Below are positions 47,746 through 60,735 of a stretch of 64,000 bases of DNA, one piece after another (within the stretch, counting starts at the first letter, position 1; every line of letters begins with the position of its first letter). This stretch comes from Hoplostethus atlanticus. Its lineage: Eukaryota; Chordata; Actinopteri; Trachichthyiformes; Trachichthyidae. The position numbers and the translations under genes are program-made. The DNA is taken from assembly GCA_034670405.1 (NCBI GenBank), contig JAXDDX010000018.1, positions 2,046,501-2,110,500 on the forward strand, written 5' to 3'. The notes beneath the pieces were generated by a model, which was not told the origin of the DNA, did no database searches, and saw only the letters and a list, made by a program, of their open reading frames with translations.

Positions 47746-50700
47746 AGTACGGATACTGTACAGTTACACAGCGCCTAGTTAGGTGTGCAGCATCAACTGG
47801 CGCTGTAGTTTAAGTTACTACAGTCCTGGAACGAGCAGGATAACCACATCACTCACCCAATGTATTGTGAAGAAGAATAGATCCACTCTACTATATTGCT
47901 ATGCTCCGCTGGGTCAGCTGTCTTTCAGTATCATAATATAGCAGCCTCTTTCCCAAATGATTTGTTAGCATAAAATTGCTTTGATAGCTCATTCTAGTTG
48001 TAAGTACAATATTCGCCAGTAAAAAAATGTTTTGTCACACATAGATTAGCCACTGCAGTTGCAAAGCTTATATTAGTGAGACTGGGCGAGCAAGCATATG
48101 ATACGAGGTGAGAAAGCGCCGTTTTGTTAACTTTGGGCAAACATCATTTTCACACCTGTTAGCGCAATGTAGTTGTAACTACAATATTCTCCAGCAAACT
48201 AGGCGCGACAAAAACTTGCATGGTAAGGAAGCATTTGCAGAGTAATAGGTGACAAACTACAATTTTCTGGGTGTCCTAGCAGTCACTGACACTCTATCTA
48301 ATCAAAGGGCTTAACACAACAGGCCTTCCTTTCTCAGGGACTACCACTGTTTACTTAAAGGCACCTTAAGTGTTTTTGAATCTAGCAGATAATTGCGCTG
48401 TTAATCTAAATAGCAAACTAATTACTCTCTCCTGTCTCCCTTCTTGAAAAATGTGTGATGCGGCGAATGGCCCGATGCATGATGTCACTTCCTTGCACAA
48501 GGGGAGAAGCCTCCAACCTCCACACTCCACATAAACAACAGGGGAGAGACAGGCCATAGAGGAGGAGAAAGGAGAAGTATTACTGGGAACAGGCAGATAA
48601 GAAAGGCAGACAGGCGGTGAGAAAGAGGGAAGGAGGGAGATAGAGAGAGAGAGAGAGGCTAGTCTGCTGTCCAAACCATTACCTAGCTGCCACTACAGTG
48701 AGGAATGTGTGTATTGTTCAGCGAATCGACCCATCAGTATACTGTATAGAATAAGGCAGAGAAACCACAGCATAATTATTAACTACTTAGGTGCCAACAT
48801 AAGCACTACTATATCTAAAAGAAGAGATATTTTCTACATGATTAATATTGATTGATAAAGCCTATCTATCCTCCGCAAGCACAGCATTCACCGTGTGTCA
48901 GAAGCAATATTAATTAATGGGTAGTAATTGAGCGTGAAAACAAAAGTAATTTCAGCTTTTCAATGCGGGTTAGAAGTTATAGATGTGCAGTGCAGGAGCC
49001 CTGTTTTCCTGATACAGTTGAGGCACATTTTTGAAGGTTGCCCGTTGTTAGTTCAGCTGCACTGATCAGTACTTTGATCTCCACTGCATGTGCAGGTGCA
49101 GGGCCGCTCAGGCTGGCTGCTTAAAGTCTCCCTGTGTCTCCACTAACATTCACCTCCACTAACAAGACAGACCTCGTCCGCACAAAATGCTCCTCCCCGC
49201 CCAAACACACCACCACCACATCTCCTGCGGCCTTGCTCCATCAGTGAAATCCACTTTCTCAATTGATCTCACAGTAATTGCCTCTAAAACACTGGTGGAT
49301 TGAGATGCTTCCAATATTGAGGCGATGGTGGGGATTTTACAGATACATACAAGGTCTACCTGGTTTTATATAGAGATAGTAATGGAAGTTACATGTACCC
49401 CTGCTGGCCTAGGATCATGCCAGAACCTCCTCTCCTGTCCCTCTCATTCCTATTGGTTTCAAGCCCAATACAAATTGTATTTTTTAAGCACATTCAGAGA
49501 GATTCTACAAGACTGACTTGTAGCTTGGCCCAGTGTGAGTGTGCGCCGTAGACTGCAGAGTTGGGTTTTTGTGTGTTTTCATGCTTTCTGCCTTGCTAAT
49601 CTGTTAGCCTTTGGCCCACATGTCTCCTCACAAGAGTGAGATGAGCCAAGCTTCTAACACTAGCAATAGCAACCACATGTGAGGGCAAGGTGCAGCTGAA
49701 ACCTCTCCAGGGTAGACACACATAATGGCTGCTCAGCTTGTCTCGGCCCAGTACACCTCCAGCAAGCTCTGGCTAACTCCACTTTGTTGGGTCTGCTGAC
49801 AGCACATCCCATTGTGTTGAACCAAACCAAATGAAAGGGAACTAATGGTGAGCTGTCACATTATTTCAAAAGTCAAAAATGTCTTCAGACCCATAAAACA
49901 ATTACCAGGTCCCGACAAGGCTCTTTGACTCTTTGACCCAAAGAGCCCGGGGACATTCCTTGATGTTGCCTACAGTGGTAGGGCCATTACTGAGGAGGCG
50001 GATGTTGCTGTGATTGGAGCATTTTTTTTTTCTGATTCGTCTTGTCAATTCCATCCCCGGTGTCTGCAATATATACAGTGGTTACCAACCACTCAGCTGA
50101 TGTGGGGAGAGAAAGTCGACAGATACGAACGTTACAGGTGATTCAGGTGATGTAACTTGAAAATAAATGGCACACTACAACATCTAAAACATCGCTTTGG
50201 AAGTAACATAGACGAGGAAGCGTTTGGCGTGACAGTAAATGCAGAGCCAACAAAGTCATTTGACCCATCATTATTGACGTTTGTCATGTTGTTGCACATC
50301 AGGTAATTTCCAGGTGCTTGGCAGCTTAATGACGCTGCCGATCCTCATCTTTCCGATTGGAACACATATTGTTCGGCTTCGTTCAGGTTTCTAGACCATC
50401 ACCTTGCAGCTACAGTTGCATGGGAGGTCCATCTCTCTAGGCTAATACAGCAAAACATAGGAGAAACAGGTGATGGTGTGAAAAGGTTTCAACAGTGGGT
50501 GCCATACCACAAATAAACAATGTAAGGTGTAACAAAGAATACAGGAAATGAGGGGAATGCAATGTGCACCCCCACATTATTGTTATCATAAAATGATACT
50601 CCACCAGAGCCGCTTTAGCTGATGTAATTCCAGTGGCAAGGGTGTTTTATTAGAAGCTCAACCAGCCTCTAGTCCATGCTGTCTTATGTAGCACAGCCCT

Positions 50701-51263
50701 ACTTAGTAGAGTAATGGAACACTTCTGGGCAAACGCAAGCAGAAAACTCCCTGTCAGTTTGGATGTGGCCCTCTATGAGAAGAGGGTGGCCACTGACATC
50801 TAATATAAGGACATTCAGCAGATAAAGCTATGGCAGTGGGAGAAATACTAGAGGGAGACTAGGATTTATGTGATGACCTGTGGTCAAGAGATACATAATC
50901 TAAATGTGAAGTTAGGCTGGCTCACACAGTTGAAACAGATAAACTAATATAGATGATAAATCTGGCGTACAGAGGCCATTTTGTTCATGGTCTTCTCTCT
51001 CTTTCTAGTGCTAGTGTCGGAGAAATATGCCTCTAAATTTAGCATCAGATTTATCAAGCTGAGGCAATCTGGGGAAAGGAGTAGCTCCAGAATAGGGAGA
51101 GCAAAAGAAATAGAGAAGGTTGGGAGAAAGTGAAGGTATCTAAGAGACAGGTGCAGCAGACAGAAAGATTGGCGGTAGTGGAGGAGGGGGGGCTTTGTCA
51201 GTGAGATGCTGTCCATCATATGCCACACTTAGAATGAAAATACATCTCCACTAATATCCGCCA

Positions 51264-51297
51264 CGCACGCACGCACACACACACACACACACACACG
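51264..51297. repeat. (ACGC)n(AC)n microsatellite
   Basis: Three CACG units followed by about 12 AC units. Confidence 0.93.
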
Positions 51298-51415
51298 CTA
51301 GGAGGAAGAAATGTGAATTTCAATTAAGCGGGTAAGGAAATTAAACCAGTGTTAAGAGTAATAAAGTCAACCAAGCAGATAAAGACTCCAATAGTGGGAG
51401 GAGGATTGCATAGAT

Positions 51416-51467
51416 CAGACAGACAGACAGACAGACCACACACACTCACACACACACACACACACAT
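51416..51467. repeat. (CAGA)n(CA)n microsatellite
   Basis: About five CAGA units followed by CA runs. It has the same architecture as 10555-10635. Confidence 0.93.
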
Positions 51468-53493
51468 CCAAACACTATGCCATACCCAGCGCAAAGCCAG
51501 ACAGGGTAAAGGTCAACAGAGTTCAGGTGTAAAGCTCCTCCTATCCTCTCGTCTCCTCTCCACCATCCCTGATTTTATAGTAACGAAGACAGGTCTAACA
51601 CTCTCAACTTGACGCTTTCGTTTGTTTGTCTTGGCTACACCTGACCCTCTTTAGTGTTGAATTGGCCTTGTTTGGAAATTCTCTTTAAAAAAAAACAACA
51701 AAGCACTCCATTGCAGCATTGATGCTCGGCGCCCCACGGCCAGATTTCAGCCGGGGACTCGGTGGTGTTTGCCCAGTAAAAGCCCTTCCATGTTCGGTCA
51801 GCATAAAGCAGCATAAAGCACTAGATGCCACAACAATAAGCACACTTTAATGTTTCAAAAGCGTAAGACTTCTTTCACTAAATATGACTGCGTGTAATGC
51901 ATATGCTGGCATCACATGTTCAGGCGAGTTCAATATTCATTCAGTGGATGCGGTCCAAATGAATACTGAGTGTCTTGTCAATTGAGATTCATCTGAGGTT
52001 AGTGTTTATTCATTTACCAATATACACATCTGCTCAGTATTACATGGGAGATTAACTAGTTCCATATGAAGGATTTATCTCAGTACAAAGTCATCATGCA
52101 CCTGCATTCCCTAATGACATATGTAGGGCTTCCCCTCTTAGGCAATTAGTCAACTAAGTGGTTGTTACAGTCTCATTCCACTGAGAAATTTTCATTCATT
52201 TTGTTTTTTTAAATGTTTGTCTATGTTGTATAAGTCCTTTCCTGGAAAATCACGATCCCGTCTGGGGTGAGAGATGTTCATTTTCCAGTTATTTAATCGT
52301 ATAGTTTAATCAATCAAAACAATTAATTTAGCAGATTTATTAATTTTTAGAGAGCCTAACTGTATTTCATACAATGCATGTATGGATTAATAGGTTGTAA
52401 ATGCCTGTGCTCATTTGCCAAAAGTTAATGAGGAAAGGAGGTGAAAATAATTTGGAGCGATATAAATGCAAAGGGAACAGAAGGTCAAAGTTGGACTAAT
52501 TAAAAGTGCTTTAAAATTGCCTAGTGCAATAAAATGGCTGCATGTAGCTATCAATTAGACAACGCAAAATGGTCTTAGGCAGTTGTAGTAAGGAAATTTA
52601 TCTGTCACCACTTTTGTTATTGGATGATAACACAGGAGAAAATTAAGTCACAAACTAACAGTTACAAACAGCTGACTGCCTGCTCATGCATCGCCTCTGG
52701 ATGATTATTTCACTTTCTCCGTTACTTTTCAGTATTTACAGACACATGAAGGCTTTTTTTCTTTCTGGATTTTCTCCTACCTTTTATAAAGCTACAGCTT
52801 GCTAAATGTTGCTATACTGAAACTTGTTGGCCATTGATAGTGCTACATAACAGCAGTCACTAAATTTGCTTAATACTGCTACACAATTTAGTAATTACAC
52901 AAAATAATTTAAAAAATGTCTTAGCCTCCAATTAAAACTGCTGCCTATTTATTCCAAAATCAGTCCACAGAACATTTTTACTCCACTAGTAAGTAACATT
53001 TCAAGTTGGTCTCCGTCAGGTGTGTTTGAGACAGTGCCCATAATCTCTTTAGTATCTTGTTATACCAGACAAATTACTATAACCTTAGAACTTGAATCAA
53101 ACATGGCAGGATAATAATTATGGGTACAAGTAGTCAAATCCTCAATTACCCAACCGCCTTTTGACATTCAGATATTATAAAGTTAAATATAAAGATTACT
53201 CCTACCTAATAATCACTGGGTAACAGTGGCTTTTTAAAATACGTACAGCTAATGATTTTGATCAGTGATGTGGGTGGAGCAGTCAGTCGGGTAGAATCTG
53301 ACTGAGCTGTATGACGGGTCAGACATCCCTCCCAACCAAAATGGTGGCAGAGAAACGAAAAGTGTTTTCAGAGCTTTAGTGTCCTTGCCAAACAGCACCT
53401 TGCCTTTCCTGCCACCTCCAAGCCCACTGGGCCTTGCTGTGTAGGAAAGCTTGTTTTCCTTCACTACATTTTTGGTGTAATGGTGTAATTAAT

Positions 53494-53519
53494 GGTAATT
53501 AATGGTGCCATTAATTACC
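53494..53519. repeat. 26-bp near-perfect palindrome
   Basis: GGTAATTAATGG and CCATTAATTACC are perfect inverted repeats separated by TG. The sequence before it is a loose tandem of GGTGTAAT and TAATGGTAAT units. Confidence 0.85.
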
Positions 53520-53658
53520 TATTAATTAGTCTTTGCCTAATTCAGAGGTTATAGGGAGGACACAACTTGTGTTCTACTGGAAATATCAAAATCATGAGTG
53601 GAGCACTGGGAAAATGGGAATTTTCAATGACAACCGAGATGCCGAGAGGTGACATTTA

Positions 53659-54103
53659 GGGTTCTATTTTCGTTTGGCGGATGGCGGGGCTTTGTGCCAG
53701 CGAAGTGGCATTTTAGTCAGGTGCACAGATTTTTTTATCGTCCGTGCCTGTTTGGTATCTTGGTGATTTGCTGTGAACTTGACTGCACCTAAGTAGGAGG
53801 AGAGGCACAGTAGGGGGTGTGTCAGTAACAATCAAGTGACGCTGTGCAATTTTGGTGTCAAAGATTTGTGCTTGTGCCGCCCACCTGCTGCATGACCACA
53901 TCAAGGGCACGCGGTGCAAGACGCAGGCCAGTTCTATGCTATTTCCGTGGCTTTACCATGCAATGCGCACACGGACACTTCTACTGATAAAAAACACTTC
54001 CAACTGCGCAACAAGTGCGCTGACACATCAGTCGTCCTGTGTGCTCACACTGTGCACCTTCAACTTTTGCACCATGCACCATTGATTGACAAAAATAGAG
54101 CTC
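53659..54103. mobile_element. 445-bp Harbinger-like MITE
   Basis: The left end is GGGTTCTATTTTCGT. The right end (54089-54103) reverse-complements to GAGCTCTATTTTTGT, 12 of 15 identical. Both ends are flanked by TTA (53656-53658 and 54104-54106), a 3-bp duplication typical of PIF/Harbinger. The GGGYTCTATTTT terminus and the interior (GGCGGATGGCGGGG, CCGCCCACCTGCTG, GCAATGCGCAC) match the style of a very common teleost non-autonomous family. Open frames inside have no transposase motif. Confidence 0.72.
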
Positions 54104-54109
54104 TTAGAG

Positions 54110-57050
54110 CTAGAGGGGCATAAAACCATGTCAACAATTGATGTTAAGGCCCAAACGCACTGCCATCAACACCACGGCACTGGGATTTGCACTTCACCAC
54201 CGCGGGAATTGTGACATAAATTCTATGATCTGGCATATAGTCTGTTCACAGTCTGCTTATGTGCTAACTTATAACTTTACAAACAAGCTGACTTGACAAG
54301 CTACCATTGGGTGGTAGTTACCAAAATCCAAAGATACCCTGTAATAATATGCATCTAGATACGATGAAGTCCTTCTGGAAAATTTGCATTATCTTATCAT
54401 TTTCCTTCCTGTGGCTCCAGAAACCAAAACAGCCATGCTGGTCCAATGTTAACTTCCAAAATCAAACCAATTTCGGAGCGGACACGTCAAGGTGGTTGGA
54501 CGCTCCACTGGACACCTTGAGTGTGTGCTTGGCCAGTGAAAGCAATTGGTGTGTTTTCACCGTGGCACCATAACACTAAGTAGCTCCATGCCACTTAATT
54601 TCTAAAACAAATCACGCCCATTTTGTTCTTATTTTAAACCAAAGCAGTAAATGTCATAGATAATAGTTAATAATCATAGATATAACTTGCCATCTAATCA
54701 TGATCCTTACTCTCCCATCATTATTATCAGGTGTCCCACATACTGTACTGTTGATATATTGCTCGAGGTCTGCATCGGTATGATTTATACTTTCTGCACG
54801 GAAATCAGTGCGTGCATAATGTTTGTACATACTCACTGTCTTAGTTCGAGCTCCAGTCACATACTTCATACACACATACTCACACATCTTGTCATATACA
54901 TACATGTTTATATTTACTTTCTCATGTCACACATTTCTCAAATAGCAAATACTTATTTTTCAGATTGCAAATTGTTTATATCTGAATTCTTTTATGTGTG
55001 AAATTAATAGCAGAATTTAAGAAACACCTAATCACTACCACACACACACACATTGAAGACAAGATAAATTATGGAAAGCGGACATGAACACACAACACAC
55101 ATTTATCCCGATGATAAATTATGATGTGGCTGACATTGCTTCCAGAGAAAAATTATTGATATGAGCCAACATGTCAGCAGTATAACAGTGAATGGTGTGT
55201 GGAAGAGAAAGGTCACGGCTGAGCACAGAGGCTGAGATATTACGGAGAGGAATGGCTAAGCTCTTTAGCCCTGACGTAGAGCCAACAATACGGTGTTGCA
55301 GTCTTAGTGTCCTACATGTTTTCTTTTTTTCAACAGGGACACACATTGCAACAGATGCGAAAAGATAACTGGTCAAAATAAAAATCACTTCAGGGCATGG
55401 GATAGCTGAATTTATTCAATCTGCCTTTAGGCCATATCGAGAAAACTCAGTTTAAAATATTGGAGAGTGAATGGCACGATGTGTCTCACTAGTCTAGCCC
55501 TCCCTAGGGCCCGGTTGGACTCCCTGTCTGACATTTATACTCCCAGTCCTCCATAAATGTGGAGCAGTATGGCTCCAGTAACTGTCTGTACTCCTGCCCG
55601 TCCTTTTGGCTCAGCCTCAGATTCAACACCATGCAGATTGTCTGCGACGGGGGTCATTTGGGAGTTTTTAAACAGTACCAGGGCAGAGTAGAAGCATAAC
55701 AGTAGGCTTTTAGCGACTCCCAGATCAGGTGGATATCATACAAATACAGTGATGAGGGTAGTGTTTATGCATGTATGTATGTCTGTGCGTTTTGATCTGT
55801 GTTGTGTGATAACGCTTGACTCAGTAACCCGTTGTTACTTCCTCCTGATGAACAGAATGTGGATGAGCCAAAAACGATGCATGAAATCCCACCATGCAAC
55901 CCCATTTGTTCTCATCATGACTGGTAGGCCTATTACCCTTGACCTATCCTACTTTTAGGCTGTTTTATGTTATGACTGTTGAATTGCTTATATCCTGTCA
56001 ACCTTTTATCTTTTATCAAGATTCATCTGTTGAAGTAACACACACGTTATAAGACATTTTTTAAAGGACAAAGAATAAGTCTATGTTCTTATACTAACTG
56101 GATTCAGCTCACGTCAACCAGCAGATATTTTGACTCTCAAGCAACTCTGCAAAAATGTTTACACCACAAGAAACACCACAGTCACTAAAGATTTTGTGAA
56201 AATAAGATAATACAACACACTGAGACACACTCTGAGAGCAACAAGTAAAATAACAGCCTTAGTTTTGAAATGTGTATTTGGTAGCCTAATAAGTAGTATA
56301 TTTCTGTTCACCACTAGTTGTTTCTACCCAGCCATGTTTGATTATCATTACATTTTGCTGCGCTTAATAAGCCAACTTTGCAATAATAGAAATGAAAACC
56401 CTTTTGAACAGACAGTGGACCGATGTTTTGAATGCAATGGCAAACCATGACCCTAGATCTTTAACGGGGCTGAAAGTGATGGCAAAGGATCTAATAAAAT
56501 ATCAAACTTAGCAGCCCCATCAATCACTTATATAAACCCACCATAATGGTCATCATAAATCAGAGCATCACAGTAGTCATAGTATCAAGCACTGTACAAC
56601 AGTATTTTTAATGAAGTAGAACCAAACCTGCAGCAAGCCAAAAGCTCCAGCATCGATACAGTGACATAGTGGTATGGCCACCACTGTTAACCATGCCACC
56701 AACAATGGCACAACTAATGACGTGAAAGGCTTGTGTTGCTGAAAGAACGTCACTCTGTATCCGAGGCTGGTGCCACAGTAACACAGGCTGGCAAATAAAA
56801 ATGACGGAGCATGAACTGTCACACAACATTAAAATGAGAAAGAGCAATCAGGTTTGCAAGATTACAATAAACTTAATCTAAAAGGATAACTGGCCCCGAT
56901 CGCGGCAGAACAGTTCAATCAGACAATCATTTAATCAGGCAGACACCGTGCCAGAATGATCAACAACACAGTAGTCAAGCGCCAAAGGTAGAAATGTGTC
57001 CATGTTTCACCTTCACTCTTGGAGTCAATGGCAGAAGTAAAAAGAGACCT
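54110..57050. other. Intronic sequence, nothing recognised
   Basis: Mostly unique AT-rich DNA with a short CA run near 55040. No gene, RNA or transposon is supported. Confidence 0.4.
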
Positions 57051-57341
57051 AATAAAGGCCGTGGTTACACCTGTCTTTTCAATGCGATCTCGGTCATCCG
57101 ATCACGCCAGGCTGCATGAAGTGACAGGTGTAGACGCACAGAGGTCGCTTTGTGCTCGCATTGTGTTCGGATCAGCCAGGCCACCTCGCGAGGTGGACGA
57201 GCTCGCTTTGTGTTCGGAACTCTGAATAGTCTAGACGCAATCAGGCACCTCAAAACGCATACAGCGGGGACACGTCATCAAGTCACGCCCATTTCCCTCC
57301 AGTTCTGCCGCGAATTTTGTTATTTACCGGGAGGAAAAGCC

Positions 57342-57407
57342 ATGGATGACGAAAACGATAGCAGGGCCTGGACGAATACCGAAACAAAATATTTACTTGC
57401 TTTGTGA
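57342..57407 (+). pseudogene. N-terminal stub of a transposon Myb/SANT-like DNA-binding protein
   Basis: An ATG opens 21 codons: MDDENDSRAWTNTETKYLLA followed by Leu and a stop at the deletion junction. The W-T-x-x-E-T-x-x-L-L pattern is the first helix of Myb/SANT-like (MADF-type) domains that accompany PIF/Harbinger and related transposases. The stub is far too short to fold or function. It indicates what the intact parent encoded. Confidence 0.6.
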
Positions 57408-57420
57408 AACTGTTTCAGTT

Positions 57421-57540
57421 TCAGTTTCGCCGCTGCTGTTGTCTCCTCAATAGCAAACGCCTTGTACGGTCCCTACCGCGACTACACACAATTCTTAACA
57501 TAAAGTAAAGGAGCATAATCTCCCGCACACCCAGCACCAT
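57421..57540 (-). pseudogene. N-terminal stub of the second transposon gene (probable transposase)
   Basis: On the minus strand an ATG at 57540 opens 39 codons starting MVLGVREIMLLYFML. An Arg/Gln-rich stretch follows (RGRDRTRRLLLRRQQQRR), then a stop at the deletion junction. Arg-rich starts like this are seen in Harbinger-type transposases of vertebrates, by recall. The frame converges on the Myb-like stub at 57342-57407, as expected when the middle of a two-gene element is lost. Confidence 0.45.
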
Positions 57541-58737
57541 TTTCAGGGATTGTTGTTATGGTTATTTAAATACTGCACGGGAACCGGAAATCCGAACACA
57601 TATCTGGCCAAAGAGCTCGCATTTAACTTCAAGTGTAGACGCACCACTTGTGTGTTCCGATTAGCAGATTCCGATTACCGAGATCGCATGAAACGACAGG
57701 TGTAACCACGGCCAAAGTTGCTTCTGCTATCCTGTTTAACAAACCAACAGCAGTTCGCCCAGGTCCTTTCTCTATTGAGGTCAAGACTCAGGCCATCAGT
57801 CAAACCTGCCCAGTGGTACAGTATGTATAGCTGTATAGCTGCTGGTAGTAATTGTACACATCTTCCCACACCTGAGCCTGTCTCTCGCTGGGGACGGCAT
57901 CTCTCACTCTTTCCTCAGATAGCTTATTTGAAAGCAGAAAGACGGAGGTGAAGGAGAGGTAGAGGGAATCCATCTACACAATCGAACTCATCATCCTGGT
58001 TAAGCTGGTCGTCTCTTTTTTTTCTTTTTTTCACTTTTAGCAATGCATTCCTCATCTGCATCTCCAGTAGCCGCCAAAGCCACTGCCGCCCACTAAAGTG
58101 ATGACTTTCATTTACTGCTGCTCTGCTTCACTCACAATCCAGAGTATTCACAACGGCTGGAAGGAAACAGTAAGAATAATCCATGACAAACCATGACAAA
58201 ACACAATATGATGCACTAACCCACCTGTTAGATTATCAGTGTGCACTACAACACTTAAATGCAAGAGCCCATCGCTATAGCTGCAGAGGGTCCTGGGTCA
58301 GAGTGATTATTGATTTGTGATGATCAGATCCACTGTTAGATTGTCCTGGTTAGAGATCACCAGATAACAAATGCTGGATTACTTTTTTTCTTGTTACCTG
58401 CAATCAATCAAAACAAAGAAACCATAATAGATTTACTATTTTATGAGATATAGTTTAGATATATTTGAAATATATTTAAAACATACATTCTATTGTGCGG
58501 GAAAAACCTTGCTTTATTTCTTCTTCGGTCCCCCCTGAATTTCGGCATCCCCTGTGACTGAGGGAAATACTGAAGTCGTTTGGCATTACGTTTATTTTAC
58601 TGTTTTTTTATTTTTGGTTTGTGACTAAGACTGACTGAAACAAATCCCACTAACTTATTAAAAAAAATGAAAAAAGCATTTTCTCAAGTAGGTACTGCCT
58701 ACCTGGTACACTTAAACAGAACCGCTAGGCTACTACT

Positions 58738-58820
58738 GTGCAAGTGTGTGTGCGTGTGTTTGTGTTTTGTGTGCTTGTGTTGTTGGTGTCTGTGTGTGTG
58801 TGTGCATGTGTGTGTGCAAG
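58738..58820. repeat. Imperfect (TG)n repeat
   Basis: TG-rich tract with CATG, TTTG and TTGTTG interruptions. Confidence 0.9.
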
Positions 58821-60644
58821 TACAGAGGCTTTGATAGCAGGTCTTGAGAGGTAGAGTGGAGGACCATGCCCTCCTCTCCTCTGCTCCCCTCTCCTCTCCA
58901 TCATGGCTAGCAGGCTGTCCTCATTACTGTCAGTCAGCATCAGGTTTAGCAGTGCCAGGCTCCTGCACAGCCCTCTGTCCTCTCTGCCCTGCCAGCACTA
59001 GCCTGCCTGACTGCTGCCATTGGTAAGCACTGTTAGAACCCCTCAATCCCCTAGAAAACCTAATTACCCTCCACCCGCAGCCAAGGAGACCAGAGCAGAG
59101 AGAGGGGACAGGCCAAGGCAAGGGAGGAATCACACACGTGTACACTCCAGCACTTATTCAAACAAAAGAAATGCATATTGTATGTGCAGTCAAAGAATAA
59201 CCTGTAGCGTGCACAGCCACACGTCCATGCATTCTTCCACAGCAGCATATATATTTGACGAAAGCAGAAATGAACACAAGACGCATTTAGAAAGAAACGT
59301 GCATGAATCAAACTGAGCATTGCTTTGACTACTCCTTAACTGGGTCACTCTGTTGGTGATTGTGTCTGACCACCAAACAAACAGTCATTCATATGTCAGT
59401 GCTTTGGCCCCATTTTCATCTGGAGCAGTTCCACTGAGGCCGCTGAAAGCAGGGGAGCTGAAGGGTCAGGGATTTAAACCTATCATCAGATTCTGCACAG
59501 CAGAAAACAACTCCTTGTGTCATCCTCCATCTAAGGAGGTTTTATTTGTGTTGGCTGCACATCTGTCTTTTCAGGGGTGAGAGGAGAGGGACAGTGAGGA
59601 ATTCCCATCAACTCACTCGTCACTTTTCCCCTCATCTATTTCTTTGCCAACTATCGGATTGTTTCCTGGTTTCAGTGAAAAGCCAATGCATTTCCTGTCA
59701 GTTGTAAAAAACATTTCAGAAGTGCATTCATTTTGAGAGAAACAAGAAATACAGTAAATATCTTTTCAGTGGGACATCTTGGCTGCTCATTGGGATAAAG
59801 CTTGTGTGCTTTGAAATGCAATGTCAGGTCCGGATAATGGTCTTCACCACGTACCGTCCCCTTTTTGTCTCCCGTCTCTCCTGTCACTCTAAACTGCATA
59901 CTGTCTGTGCATCAGACATGACTTGAAATAATAATATCTTTTTGATGAGAGATAATTTTCAGTCTTTCACTGCATAAATATTTGTGAGGGTTCGTTGTCA
60001 TGAACTGTGAAGCCGAACAAAGGCATTGATACGGCATTCTGTTCTACATTAAAGACTTTTGTCCTTGAATATTCTTTCAGACTCATGCAGCTGTGCAGAT
60101 CTGAGTTGGAATGGGGGAAGCTGGTGCTTTTAATAAACTCACAGGGACATTCAAAGGGGCTGGCAGCTACGGAGGTTTCATTTTCCCAGCAGTGAGCTGT
60201 GTCATTTAAAATCAGGATCATTTTGAGATGGGGAATATCATAATGCTAAATCAAGATCAAATAACTGAGCAAGGTGTGAGACTGGATTGACAAGGCTCTG
60301 TAAGCCTATAACAACTGAAAAAGAAGCAAAGGGAGCAGAGAGGGAAAGACGGAGACAGATAGAGGTAGAAAGAGGGAGGGAGGGCTGAACCGAAAGAGAA
60401 CAATGAAGCAGACAACTTGTACCGGTTTGTTTTGAACTGGGGTGTAAAACTCCTGGGCCTCTCTTATGTGTCTCTATGGTTGTAGAGTGCACGTGTGTGA
60501 AAGAGAGGCCGTTTGGGAGGGAGTCTTCTCCAGGTAAGAACATAAAGCACACGCAGTCCTTCAGAGATCAGGAGGACGCAGACAAGACAAGAGGATGAGG
60601 GTGAGGGGACGAGTTAATCTGCCATTCACAGAAAGTATGTGTAT

Positions 60645-60698
60645 GTGAGAGAAAGGAGAGAGAGAGAGGCAAAGAGAAAAAAAAAGAGACAGAGATGT

Positions 60699-60730
<32 letters not shown>

Positions 60731-60735
60731 AGACA
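60645..60735. repeat. Imperfect (GA)n tract
   Basis: GAGA repeats with AAA, CA and GC interruptions; the longest perfect run, about 23 bp, is at 60700-60722. Confidence 0.9.

Larger units (their letters stand above)
47750..53490. other. Intronic sequence with simple repeats
   Basis: No gene recognised. A small stem (GGCTCTTTG...CAAAGAGCC) lies at 49919-49947, and a tandem pair of AGCATAAAGC at 51800-51820. The AT-rich block at about 52380-52740 looks like candidate conserved non-coding sequence. Confidence 0.4.
57057..57713. mobile_element. 657-bp internally deleted DNA transposon (PIF/Harbinger or ISL2EU-like)
   Basis: Both ends begin GGCCGTGGTTACACCTGTC when read inwards. The match continues through TTTC-ATGCGATCTCGGT-ATC, so the inverted repeats are about 43 bp with few differences. 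AAA flanks each side (57054-57056 and 57714-57716), a possible 3-bp duplication. The interior is more CpG-rich than the surrounding intron and contains the starts of two convergent genes plus repeated subterminal TGTGTTCGGA motifs. It is most simply a deletion derivative of a two-gene element, with the break near 57408-57420 at a run of TTTCAG units. The superfamily is inferred from gene arrangement and remnants. Confidence 0.85.
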
